From assembly GCA_019417325.1 (NCBI GenBank), contig DXVO01000010.1, forward strand, positions 1-64,000: 64,000 nucleotides of DNA. The letters are read 5' to 3'. Source of the DNA: Parabacteroides sp. (GTDB lineage: Bacteria; Bacteroidota; Bacteroidia; Bacteroidales; Tannerellaceae). Made by a program: the position numbers and the translations under genes. Within the stretch, counting starts at the first letter, position 1. Every line of letters starts with the position of its first letter. Positions 50,868 to 59,240 of this stretch are shown here, one piece after another. The notes under the pieces are model-generated. The model was not told the DNA's origin and did no database searches. It saw only the letters and a program-made list of their open reading frames with translations.

Positions 50868-51686
50868 CTATTGTTTACGGAAAATATTCATTATCCATGA
50901 TAAAAGATTGGATTTCATTCCCTTACCAATTATATCCTCTTCGCAAACAAATCCCCAAAAACGACTATCTTTAGAATTTCCCCGATTATCACCTAACATA
51001 AAATAGTAATTTTTTTCAAAAGAGTAGGAGGTAATAATTTTACCATCTAACCAAATTTGGCCATCTATCCGGATAATTTCATGTCCTTCTCTTTGTATGA
51101 CTAACCACAAATACTCATAGGCATTGTCGTTTAATTCCAATACCATGCCTTTTCCTGGAATAATGATTGGCCCGTAATTATGGACATTCCAAGCTGTCCC
51201 CTTTGGATATCCGGCCATAAGCAATGTGTCTTTTTCTAAAGTTGGTGACACTGTCAATGGATCTTTTAGTGGAGAATTATTCAATATCAAATGGCCGTTT
51301 CGGATTTCAATTTGATCGCCAGGTTGGGCAATTAAACGCTTAACTAATAAAAAATACTGATTTTCAGGATCACGAAACACAACAATGTCTGAACGTTTAG
51401 GATTGGCAATTTTCGGCAAACGATGGTATCCCCAATCGTTCCATTCATCTGCCTTGCGTAAAGAATATATCCAAGTAAAAACATTAATTAATGGGATATC
51501 TGCCCAACGCTTAGGTAATACTGCGCCATAAGAAACTTTATTGATCCATAACCATTCATCAGCTTCAATCATATTTTCCATACTGTTCGAAGAAACTTTA
51601 CAAGGTTCGACAATACAAACACGAAGTATTACGACTACGACTAAAACATATAAACAAATACCCACAGATGTATAAATTCGATCCAT
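50868..51686 (-). CDS. Signal peptidase I (accessory copy in the NVEALA-like cluster)
   Basis: A 272-aa inner-membrane serine-lysine peptidase. One N-terminal helix (VGICLYVLVVVVILRVCIV) precedes the catalytic Ser in CKVSSNSMENM; family members usually have P-S-G-S-M there. The catalytic Lys is in FLLVKRLIAQPGDQIEI, and the last box is YYFMLGDNRGNSKDSRFWG. The catalytic pair is intact. Its place between a thioredoxin-fold gene and a membrane protein gene, in the same run as a small secreted protein, suggests a client-specific peptidase rather than the housekeeping enzyme. That is inference; the housekeeping lepB is not in the window. Confidence 0.85.
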   Translation of the reverse strand: MDRIYTSVGICLYVLVVVVILRVCIVEPCKVSSNSMENMIEADEWLWINKVSYGAVLPKRWADIPLINVFTWIYSLRKADEWNDWGYHRLPKIANPKRSDIVVFRDPENQYFLLVKRLIAQPGDQIEIRNGHLILNNSPLKDPLTVSPTLEKDTLLMAGYPKGTAWNVHNYGPIIIPGKGMVLELNDNAYEYLWLVIQREGHEIIRIDGQIWLDGKIITSYSFEKNYYFMLGDNRGNSKDSRFWGFVCEEDIIGKGMKSNLLSWIMNIFRKQ

Positions 51687-51749
51687 ATTTTCAGAAAAAA
51701 CATATTATAAGTTTTTAATAAATTGACATTCTATATAGAAGTATAAATA

Positions 51750-52298
51750 TTAATTATTATTAAATTCAATATCGGATACTTTGTTTAAATATTGCTTAGT
51801 TAACAAAATATCATTTTTATCAGGGATAAAAAAATTTGAAACTTTCATATCTGGATATATTACAAAATAATATGGCATTTGACTTTTCTCTATTTCCCAA
51901 TCAGAAAAACAATCATGATTTGTAATAAATGATTCGTATTCTATATTCTTGATAGATAAAAATCGTTCCAAACTTTTTTGACTTCGATAAGCTCCTAATA
52001 TTTTTATTTTCTGACTATCTATATTGGATAAATGAAGTGCTTCTAACCCTTTGTCAATACAAGAATGACAATCTGTATCTTTAATCCTGAAACAGAGTAT
52101 AGGGCTATCTAGTAAACCAAGATAATCCGAGAGTCTATCATTAATTTTCCACAATGGAAAATATACGGATGTTGTATCTCCTATTAAATAAATATCATTG
52201 CCCGATTTATTATTTCTGATCTTATCCGTATTCAAATAAAATAAGAATATCGTAACTCCAAGCAAAGATAATATTGCTGAAATTTTTATCTTACGCAT
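51750..52298 (-). CDS. Thioredoxin-fold membrane-anchored protein
   Basis: A 182-aa protein with an N-terminal anchor (ILSLLGVTIFLFYL). The motif DTDCHSCIDKGLEAL has the C-x-x-C of a thioredoxin fold, and KSQMPYYFVIYPDMKVSNFF looks like the cis-Pro loop and the following strand. It is shorter than typical TlpA proteins. It probably reduces or isomerises disulfides in the periplasm. The Cys-rich small protein encoded 1.2 kb upstream in the same run is a natural client, by inference. Similar thioredoxin-like genes often accompany NVEALA proteins and beta-propeller lipoproteins in Bacteroidales. Confidence 0.68.
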   Translation of the reverse strand: MRKIKISAILSLLGVTIFLFYLNTDKIRNNKSGNDIYLIGDTTSVYFPLWKINDRLSDYLGLLDSPILCFRIKDTDCHSCIDKGLEALHLSNIDSQKIKILGAYRSQKSLERFLSIKNIEYESFITNHDCFSDWEIEKSQMPYYFVIYPDMKVSNFFIPDKNDILLTKQYLNKVSDIEFNNN

Positions 52299-52306
52299 AT
52301 AACTTC

Positions 52307-53455
52307 CTAATCAAATATGTTATTTCGTATTTTATATATCAACAAACAATAATCTTCATCTTCCAAATCTATTTTTTTTATACTGCTAAGTTCTTTGATT
52401 GAGTCATTTAAATAATAAGGTAATGATAAAAATAACGATGAAATTATTATTAAAGAATCATTCTTAAACTTGGGATAAAAAGGGAACTTAAATCCTTCGT
52501 TAAAATGTTGAAATTTTTTGTAGCGATGGCTTTTTTTTTCATACACAACATTCATGAGTGAATCCTTATGAGTATATGGAAACTGAGCTATTGCATAAGA
52601 TGAGTTTTCAATATTTGCCAAGAAGTAAAATACTTTCTTTTTTTTTGTTAATTCCTCAAAATAAAAATCATACTCTTCTATCGACCAATCAGGGGGTAAT
52701 TCCGATAAAGAATAGTTATGTTTTCCAAAATCCCAGGTATGTTTTACAAGAAAAGTATCTGAAGTTATTTCATACAAATTGTAATCATAGGTCTGCATGA
52801 AATAAGTGATACCATTCTCATGATCGAATTGAAATGGACCATTTAATATTGATTTCCGGGCCCAAAATATAGGTTTTTCGTAATATTCACAGAGCATTTT
52901 ATGCTGAAATGCAGAATAGGTTTTCAATCTGAAAGGTTTATATGTACTGTAAAAAGCCCTCTGGTCATGATCTATCACTGCAAAGTGATGAACAGTGTAT
53001 AGTCCGGCTTCTGATACTTTGAGTTGCTTTACAAACTTGAAATCCATATCATAGATATATATCCCGCCATAAGAAGAAAGTAATTCTATTTGATTTGTGT
53101 ATCCGTTTATTAAGAAATCGGACAAATCCGTATACTCACCAGAACCATTGCCTACACGTGATAATTTATCGCAATATCGACCATCTTTATCAAATCGGAA
53201 TACGGTTTTCGATCTTTTATCAAGAATATAAAAATATCCCTTATAATAATCTATTTTATCAATGCGATACAATAAAGAATGGTTTGTCACTTCCAAAGGT
53301 ATCACTTCTATCCACTCGAATATATCGAAAAAAGAGACCTGGTCTTGAGGTGTATCCAGATTGATCCGATAGCAATTTTCGTTTATCTCCTTATTCGGTT
53401 TTGTGCAGGTTATTAAAAATAATGGAATTAATAATAGCGATATTATATACTTCAT
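52307..53455 (-). CDS. 6-bladed beta-propeller lipoprotein
   Basis: A 382-aa lipoprotein (lipobox FLITC). It starts its mature part with a segment matching 6-bladed beta-propeller proteins of Bacteroidales: VSFFDIFEWIEVIPLE, then blades such as KIDYYKGYFYILDKRSKTVF and NGSGEYTDLSDFLI. Such lipoproteins occur next to NVEALA-type small proteins; their function is unknown, perhaps binding a partner at the cell surface. It ends 8 nt before the thioredoxin-fold gene and is part of the same run. Confidence 0.82.
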   Translation of the reverse strand: MKYIISLLLIPLFLITCTKPNKEINENCYRINLDTPQDQVSFFDIFEWIEVIPLEVTNHSLLYRIDKIDYYKGYFYILDKRSKTVFRFDKDGRYCDKLSRVGNGSGEYTDLSDFLINGYTNQIELLSSYGGIYIYDMDFKFVKQLKVSEAGLYTVHHFAVIDHDQRAFYSTYKPFRLKTYSAFQHKMLCEYYEKPIFWARKSILNGPFQFDHENGITYFMQTYDYNLYEITSDTFLVKHTWDFGKHNYSLSELPPDWSIEEYDFYFEELTKKKKVFYFLANIENSSYAIAQFPYTHKDSLMNVVYEKKSHRYKKFQHFNEGFKFPFYPKFKNDSLIIISSLFLSLPYYLNDSIKELSSIKKIDLEDEDYCLLIYKIRNNIFD

Positions 53456-53511
53456 TTTATTATTGTTTTAAGGAGGCACATAAGCATATGACTATATGCC
53501 TCCATTTTTAT

Positions 53512-53862
53512 TTAATACGATCCCGAAAAGCTCCCCCCACCATTGCTGTTGCATCCACTTGAACACCAATCTTCTGGATCTCCTGTCTTTTGACACTCAT
53601 ATGTGTATCCCCATCCATAATTGGGGTTATATATAGAATTACGTCTACAGTATTGACAAGCACCATAATCCCCATTATTACAAATTATTGTGAATCCACC
53701 GCTATTATTTCCACCACCACCGCTATTATTAGATTGTGCCAGCACTTCCACATGAAGTTTGTTATTCAATACTCCGTAATCATTTGCTGCATGTTGCAAA
53801 TTCAGACCTATTGTTGCTAATAATGCAAAGAGACCTATTGTAAAATATCCAAAATTTTTCAT
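53512..53862 (-). CDS. Small Cys-rich secreted protein with NVEALA-like motif
   Basis: A 116-aa precursor. The N-terminal hydrophobic segment (YFTIGLFALLATIGLNL) is followed by a ~17-residue linker and LHVEVLAQ, which resembles the NVEALA motif of Bacteroidales small secreted proteins. The mature part would be Gly/Ser/Asn-rich with six cysteines (in IICNN, GACQYC, YECQ, DWCSSGC), enough for three disulfides. V-x-A just before the predicted cut fits a signal peptidase I site, though it lies further from the hydrophobic core than usual. It is the second gene of the run after the glycosyltransferase-like gene. No activity is known. It could be a toxin, a signal or a surface peptide. Confidence 0.72.
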   Translation of the reverse strand: MKNFGYFTIGLFALLATIGLNLQHAANDYGVLNNKLHVEVLAQSNNSGGGGNNSGGFTIICNNGDYGACQYCRRNSIYNPNYGWGYTYECQKTGDPEDWCSSGCNSNGGGSFSGSY

Positions 53863-53986
53863 TTTAAATTATCTTTTTAATGTTTTTAATAATTAATTTT
53901 TTCTTGTACATGCTGATATTCGGTCCTTTCTGACAAGACCTTCGGAAAAAGTTTTTTAGAAGGTTGATAAAACGTTTTTTCATATC

Positions 53987-55288
53987 TCATTTCCCTTCTG
54001 AAAAATTTTCTCGTAATCTTAGGGTTTGTCTTAATTCATGCTTTAGTGTATTTGTGTCATGCCAAACGTAAGTTCTACGATTGGCATATATTCCCATATA
54101 CAGGACAAAACTGACTAAAATGACATATCCTATATATCGTAAATGGAAACAGGTATGGTACACATAAACGTACAACATAGATAACAAAAACATTATGCCT
54201 AAAGAAGCTATATAAACATAACGATCTGCCACCACCGCAAAACGAGACAAGGGTATCAGATGTAACGTAATTCCGATATGTATCAGAAAAAATAATATCC
54301 CGAAAAGCAGAGGCCAACGTATCAAATGGTTCCAAAAAGAAACAACTATTGTTCCTACAAGCAATGGATAAACCAACAGCCAGGTAGGCAGAGGTTCTCC
54401 AATAACTGACGGAAACGGATAGAGATACGACAATTTATATGGGAAAAAACATTTATACAAATATTCAGTAAAGGCATAACAAGCATATACACAGCGTTGC
54501 CAAAATGGATAATTTTCTCCTTTAGCCACACTATCAACACCGAAAGCCGATTGAGATAAAAGTGTTACCACTCCAAACAGAAAAGAGAGAAAGAAGAAAG
54601 GCAATACCTTTTTCCAAGTATTCCAATCAAATAATTGATGTCCATATAGCCAATGAATCAGCAATATCCATACTGGAAAAGTTACAGCTTGTTCTTTTCC
54701 CAAAAAGGAACAGATATAAAGTAATAGTGTTGCGAAGTAATAAATGAGTTTTTGTTTCTCCAAATATAATAAATAAACATAAGTTGCCGACAAATAGAAG
54801 AAGGCATAAACCAAAACTTTAGAGGCACTCATCCATGCGACCGATTCAACGTTAAAAGGATGGATAGCAAACAGGAAAGCTGTCAAAAAACTGACAGGCC
54901 GTACCCAATCTTGATTCATTCGACCGCAACCTGATAACATTCGCTTAAAAAGGAAATAAGCCAATAGAGCATTGCAACTATGCAATATCAAACTTGCCAA
55001 ATGATAAGGAAAAGGTTCATATTTCCAGAATGAATACAAAACAAGATATAGATATTCATTGAAAGGTGCATATTGTCCATGATAAAAACGAGTCAATATG
55101 TGAATGAGATTTTCCCATGTAAAGCCGCTTTCCGTATATACATTCATGACTACCCACTGGTCGTCCCAAAAATCTAATAATTCATTTCTGAGAATCGAAT
55201 AATAGACTGCAATACACGCTAAAATCAATAATAGACATTCTATTCTATTTCTGGCTTTTCTATTATTATTTACACTCAACTCTTTCAT
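53987..55288 (-). CDS. TMTC-like membrane glycosyltransferase
   Basis: A 433-aa polytopic membrane protein with about ten to twelve hydrophobic segments. The first luminal loop has the DDQWV Asp pair typical of GT-C enzymes, and FLFAIHPFNVESVAWMSASK matches the HP-x-x-x-E-x-V-A-W block of TMTC/DUF1736 protein O-mannosyltransferase-like proteins. TMTC proteins usually carry C-terminal TPRs; here the protein ends after the membrane part. It might glycosylate a protein of the neighbouring cluster, including the Ser/Asn-rich small protein. That is inference. AT content is high as in the rest of the run. Confidence 0.72.
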   Translation of the reverse strand: MKELSVNNNRKARNRIECLLLILACIAVYYSILRNELLDFWDDQWVVMNVYTESGFTWENLIHILTRFYHGQYAPFNEYLYLVLYSFWKYEPFPYHLASLILHSCNALLAYFLFKRMLSGCGRMNQDWVRPVSFLTAFLFAIHPFNVESVAWMSASKVLVYAFFYLSATYVYLLYLEKQKLIYYFATLLLYICSFLGKEQAVTFPVWILLIHWLYGHQLFDWNTWKKVLPFFFLSFLFGVVTLLSQSAFGVDSVAKGENYPFWQRCVYACYAFTEYLYKCFFPYKLSYLYPFPSVIGEPLPTWLLVYPLLVGTIVVSFWNHLIRWPLLFGILFFLIHIGITLHLIPLSRFAVVADRYVYIASLGIMFLLSMLYVYVYHTCFHLRYIGYVILVSFVLYMGIYANRRTYVWHDTNTLKHELRQTLRLRENFSEGK

Positions 55289-56278
55289 TTATTTCTATTT
55301 TTAGATTCAAGGATTTAATTTCTTTATATACAGTTAACTTCTTTTTACTACTCATCTCTAATAATTAGAAAGGAAATTATCCAATTTGGATATGAACTTA
55401 ATGATTTCTTGTTATATATACCTATCTTACTGATTGTTTTTTATGTATTATAATATTAACATAAAATAGGCGTGGTATTACAAAGGGCACTAGCTTTATA
55501 ATAGAGAATAGATTCTTTTTTATAATTGTGGTTATTTTGTAATGATGTTTATATAAAAACGTGTAATAGTTTTAAATGTTCATTCTGGTGAAGTTAATAT
55601 TGGTTAATTTGTTGTTTTGCTGTTCCGGTTTTGAAATTGTAGATTGGTTTTATAACTGTTTTACTACTTTGGCACCCAATATTATTATGGTGATTTTATG
55701 CGATTTGACTGTGAGTCGATGGTTGTAAAAAACTTCAAACAATAATTCCATAGATTCCTGTTTTTAATTATACAGATGCTTTTTAATAACAGAGTCGTAT
55801 AGTCTCAATATCCATGATATAAGAATCAATATTCAACATTTTATTTTTTCTGCCTTTTTGAAGAAAGATAAAGAAACGGTTTTGTTTAGTAGCATAATGT
55901 TGTTTTATAACAATTTTCAGCGAGAGTAATATTGGATATATAATGAAAAAATATGTTTAGAAGGGTCTACAGGTTTTGTCTCAGACTTTTATAGAATTTG
56001 GTACTAATTAGTCGGTAGGTTGTAAAAAGTATAATATCTATTCACTTATTATTCATTTGGCTATTATTGAATATCCAATTTTAATAAAAACTGGATATTC
56101 TACTTCTTTTTGATGAAGGTGTTACCGCTAAAGAAAAATTATTAATATACTATTTGATGAATGAGGATTGAAAAAGGCGTATGAACTAGCCAAGAAAGCC
56201 TTTTGCTACTACTTATAGTTTAAAAAGTAAGAAGTAGACTTTGGACAGCCCCTCCCTTTATTTTGTTAGTACCTGCCC
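55289..56278. other. ~990-bp AT-rich region without genes
   Basis: Stops are dense in all frames and I see no credible gene. Apart from a perfect 9-bp hairpin at 56069-56100 (GAATATCCA/TGGATATTC), a GGACAGCCCC stretch near 56244 resembles half of the terminator stem at 29252-29295. It may be a decayed insertion or the promoter region of the minus-strand run that starts at 55288. Confidence 0.6.
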
Positions 56279-57505
56279 CTATAAAAGTAGCGAACTATCC
56301 CCATAACTCAGGAACCGGAAATCATGCGATAAGGCATAGTCGTAAATACGTTTCCAGTTACCGTCTACAAAGGCGGAAATCAGAAGCAGTAAAGTGCTTT
56401 TGGGCTGGTGGAAGTTGGTTACGATACCCCGTACAATCTTGAATGTATAGCCCGGAGCTATAATTATCTGGGTGGCTGTTATTAATGTCTCTGTGTGGTG
56501 GCGGTCCAGATAGTCCAGAATATTCTGTAACGCCTCTTCCGGAGTCAGCCGGTTATTCTTTTCTTCATATGGCATCCATTGTTTGACAACCAGATCATCG
56601 GCTGTCGCATCCGGATTATCAGCTAATGTGACACCTATATAATAAAGGCTTTCCAGTGTGCGGACCGAGGTGGTGCCAACGGCAATGATTTTTCCGATAT
56701 TCTCTTTTACCCGTTGGATGGAACTGCGACGTACGGAGATAAATTCAGTGTGCATCTCGTGACCCTCTATGGTATCGCTTTTAACAGGCTTGAACGTCCC
56801 GGCACCAACATGCAAGGTTACTTCTTCCCGGCCGAAACCTTTTGCATCGAGGTCTGCCAGTACTTCCGGGGTAAAGTGGAGTCCTGCTGTCGGTGCTGCA
56901 ACAGACCCTTTTATCTTGGAATAAACCGTTTGATAGGTTTGCAGGTCGCTTTTTTCAGTCTCCCGGTGAAGATAAGGCGGGATAGGTAAAATACCTGCCG
57001 CATCCAGAATATCGGCAAAAGTATAAGTCGGATGGTTCCAACTAAATTCAATCAGATGGCTGTCTCCACAGGTTTTCTTTTTCTCGGCACTCAAAACAAC
57101 CGTTTCGCCATTGATGGCAATCTCCCTGCTCAGTACACCCTCTTTCCATTTCTTCAGGTTTCCGACCAGGCAAGTCCAGCTACAACGTTCCGTCTGTTGG
57201 AAGACAAGTGCATAGTCGTGAGGTTCTACCGGTTCGAGGCAGAATACTTCTATTTGTGCGCCGGTCTGCTTTTTGAACAGCAAGCGAGCCTGAATCACCC
57301 GTGTGTTGTTAAATACCATCAGGGAGCCTTCCGGCAGGTAATCGGTTATATTCTTGAAAATGCTTTCACTGACCGTTCCGTTGCGGTAAAGAAGCAGTTT
57401 GGATTCATCCCGTTTGGGCAGAGGAAATTTGGCGATCCGTTCCTCGGGCAACGGATAATCAAACTCTTCGATGCGTATTTGTTGAGTAGCTGTAACCATG
57501 ATCAT
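56279..57505 (-). CDS. queA: tRNA preQ1(34) S-adenosylmethionine ribosyltransferase-isomerase
   Basis: A 408-aa cytoplasmic enzyme that transfers the ribosyl part of S-adenosylmethionine to preQ1 in tRNA to form epoxyqueuosine. The family blocks are clear: FDYPLPEERIAKFPLPKRDE, GSLMVFNNTRVIQARL, KGSVAAPTAGLHFTPEVL, GAGTFKPVK, IAVGTTSVRTLE and TNFHQPKSTLLLLISAF. A second ATG two codons in (57499) is equally possible. It is divergent from the Smr gene. Confidence 0.94.
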   Translation of the reverse strand: MIMVTATQQIRIEEFDYPLPEERIAKFPLPKRDESKLLLYRNGTVSESIFKNITDYLPEGSLMVFNNTRVIQARLLFKKQTGAQIEVFCLEPVEPHDYALVFQQTERCSWTCLVGNLKKWKEGVLSREIAINGETVVLSAEKKKTCGDSHLIEFSWNHPTYTFADILDAAGILPIPPYLHRETEKSDLQTYQTVYSKIKGSVAAPTAGLHFTPEVLADLDAKGFGREEVTLHVGAGTFKPVKSDTIEGHEMHTEFISVRRSSIQRVKENIGKIIAVGTTSVRTLESLYYIGVTLADNPDATADDLVVKQWMPYEEKNNRLTPEEALQNILDYLDRHHTETLITATQIIIAPGYTFKIVRGIVTNFHQPKSTLLLLISAFVDGNWKRIYDYALSHDFRFLSYGDSSLLL

Positions 57506-57540
57506 TCGATAATATATAGGGCATTTTGCCAGTCCGGCTG

Positions 57541-57548
57541 CAAAAGTA
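57541..57548 (-). promoter_or_regulatory. -7 box of queA
   Basis: TACTTTTG on the minus strand, ~35 nt before the start codon. Confidence 0.55.
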
Positions 57549-57617
57549 CGAATTTATTCCTGTCGGTCGCCGTAAGGGTTGGGCGAATCTGTAAACTTTT
57601 CATAAAGACGGACCTCT

Positions 57618-57649
57618 TTTGGACAGGAATTTCTTTTTCTCTATTTTTG
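57618..57649 (+). promoter_or_regulatory. Promoter of the Smr/DUF2027 gene (-33 and -7)
   Basis: TTTG (57618-57621) and TATTTTTG (57642-57649) are separated by 20 nt, the standard Bacteroidetes spacing. The ATG is at 57675. Confidence 0.65.
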
Positions 57650-57674
57650 TACGTTAATTAAAAGCCAAAGAATT

Positions 57675-58739
57675 ATGAGTAATATCAAAATAGGAGATAA
57701 GATACGTTTCCTCAATACTACCGGCGGTGGCATTGTTCGCAGTTTTAAGGGAAAAGACCAGGTGTTGGTTGAAGATGAAGACGGTTTTGAAGTACCGGCA
57801 TTGCTTCGCGAATGTGTGGTTGTGGAAGAAGGCGGCGTGCAGGTACGTAGCTCGAATAAGCCAAAACCGGAGGTCGTTACGCAGTCTGTAGCGCAACCGA
57901 AGAAACCGGAACCGGTAGAGGAAAAAGTAGAAGAAACCGTTGAAGGCGAACGCCTGAACGTCTATCTGGCTTATCTTCCCCTCGACCTGTCGAAAGTAGT
58001 ACAGGATAGCGGCTATGAGGCTTATTTCGTAAACGACAGCAATTATTACCTGATGTTCAATTATATGAGCCGGCAGAATAATAGTTGGATAGTCCGTTAT
58101 AGCGGAGTCATAGAGCCGAACACCAAAATATTCATGGAAGAGTTTGAAAAGGAAACCCTGAATGAACTCGAACGGATATGTATCCAGCTTATCGCCTATA
58201 AGAAAGATAAACCGTTCATGTTGAAGAATGCCGTTTCCGTAGAATTGCGTATCGATACGGTCAAGTTCTATAAACAGCATTGCTTTATGGAGAACGATTA
58301 TTTTGAAGAAGACGCATTACTCTATCCTATCGTCCGTCAGGATGTCCCGGAAAAAGAACTGTTGGTTTCCGCTACTGAATTGCAGGAAGCTATGTATCAG
58401 AAAGCCCGGGAAGAACGCCGTGCTCCACAGAATATTGTAAAGAAAAAAGCGGATAGCCCGATTCTGGAAGTAGACCTCCATATCAACCAGTTACTGGATA
58501 ATACAAACGGATTGAGCAATGCAGATATGCTGACCTACCAGTTGGATAAGTTCCATGAAATACTCGCTAAATATGCCGGAAATAAAGGGCAGAAAATTGT
58601 CTTTATCCATGGTAAGGGAGATGGCGTGCTTCGGAAAACGATAGAAAAGGAATTGAAAACCCGCTATAAACAGCATTACTATCAGGATGCTTCCTTCAGG
58701 GAATACGGCTTTGGTGCAACCATGGTTACTATAAAGTAG
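57675..58739 (+). CDS. DUF2027 protein with C-terminal Smr domain
   Basis: A 354-aa cytoplasmic protein. The N-terminal ~65 residues are a small beta domain (KIGDKIRFLNTTGGGIVRSF), the middle is DUF2027 (LNVYLAYLPLDLSKVVQDSG) and the last ~90 residues form an Smr domain with the LDLH-like EVDLHINQLLDN and the nuclease-type KIVFIHGKGDGVLRKTI. Smr domains nick branched DNA or cleave RNA on stalled ribosomes. Which applies to this family is unknown. It is the first gene of a unit with the CYTH gene (3-nt gap) and perhaps the peptidase gene. Confidence 0.9.
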   Translation: MSNIKIGDKIRFLNTTGGGIVRSFKGKDQVLVEDEDGFEVPALLRECVVVEEGGVQVRSSNKPKPEVVTQSVAQPKKPEPVEEKVEETVEGERLNVYLAYLPLDLSKVVQDSGYEAYFVNDSNYYLMFNYMSRQNNSWIVRYSGVIEPNTKIFMEEFEKETLNELERICIQLIAYKKDKPFMLKNAVSVELRIDTVKFYKQHCFMENDYFEEDALLYPIVRQDVPEKELLVSATELQEAMYQKAREERRAPQNIVKKKADSPILEVDLHINQLLDNTNGLSNADMLTYQLDKFHEILAKYAGNKGQKIVFIHGKGDGVLRKTIEKELKTRYKQHYYQDASFREYGFGATMVTIK

Positions 58740-58742
58740 AAG

Positions 58743-59213
58743 ATGGCAACGGAAATAGAACGGAAATTTCTGGTCCGTGGCGATTTTAGCCGGGAAGTAT
58801 CTAGTGCACAGCGTATTGTGCAGGGATACATCTGTTCCCAACCGGGGCGGACTGTCCGTATCCGTATCCGCGGAGAGGAAGGTTTCCTGACGATTAAAGG
58901 CCCCTCTAACGATAAAGGCCTGAGCCGTTATGAGTTCGAACAGGAAATATCACTTGCCGATGCAGAAAAGCTATTGGCGCTTTGTGAACCCGGAGCCATC
59001 GATAAAGTCCGTCACTTAGTCCCTCATGGAGGGCATTTGTGGGAAGTGGATGTATTCCACGGGGCAAACGAAGGGCTGGTTATGGCAGAAATCGAATTGA
59101 CCTCGGAAGATGAGGCATTCGACAAGCCGGAATGGTTGGGCGAAGAAGTGAGTGGCGACCGCCGGTATTACAACTCAATGCTGACTAAGCATCCATACTG
59201 CGAATGGAAATGA
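58743..59213 (+). CDS. CYTH-domain phosphohydrolase
   Basis: A 156-aa protein starting with the CYTH signature EIERKFLV. It contains conserved basic and acidic strands (RTVRIRIRGEEGFLTIKGPS, RYEFEQEI, VDVFHGANEGLVMAEIEL) of a triphosphate tunnel. Bacterial CYTH proteins of this size often hydrolyse inorganic triphosphate, but adenylate-cyclase-like activity is possible. It starts 3 nt after the Smr gene stop. Confidence 0.88.
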   Translation: MATEIERKFLVRGDFSREVSSAQRIVQGYICSQPGRTVRIRIRGEEGFLTIKGPSNDKGLSRYEFEQEISLADAEKLLALCEPGAIDKVRHLVPHGGHLWEVDVFHGANEGLVMAEIELTSEDEAFDKPEWLGEEVSGDRRYYNSMLTKHPYCEWK

Positions 59214-59240
59214 TTTAAAAACAAAATAATGATAAACACC

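Noticed and set aside
57654..58280. Antisense ORF of 208 aa over the Smr/DUF2027 gene
   Set aside because: The plus-strand protein has clear domains and a promoter; the antisense reading has none.
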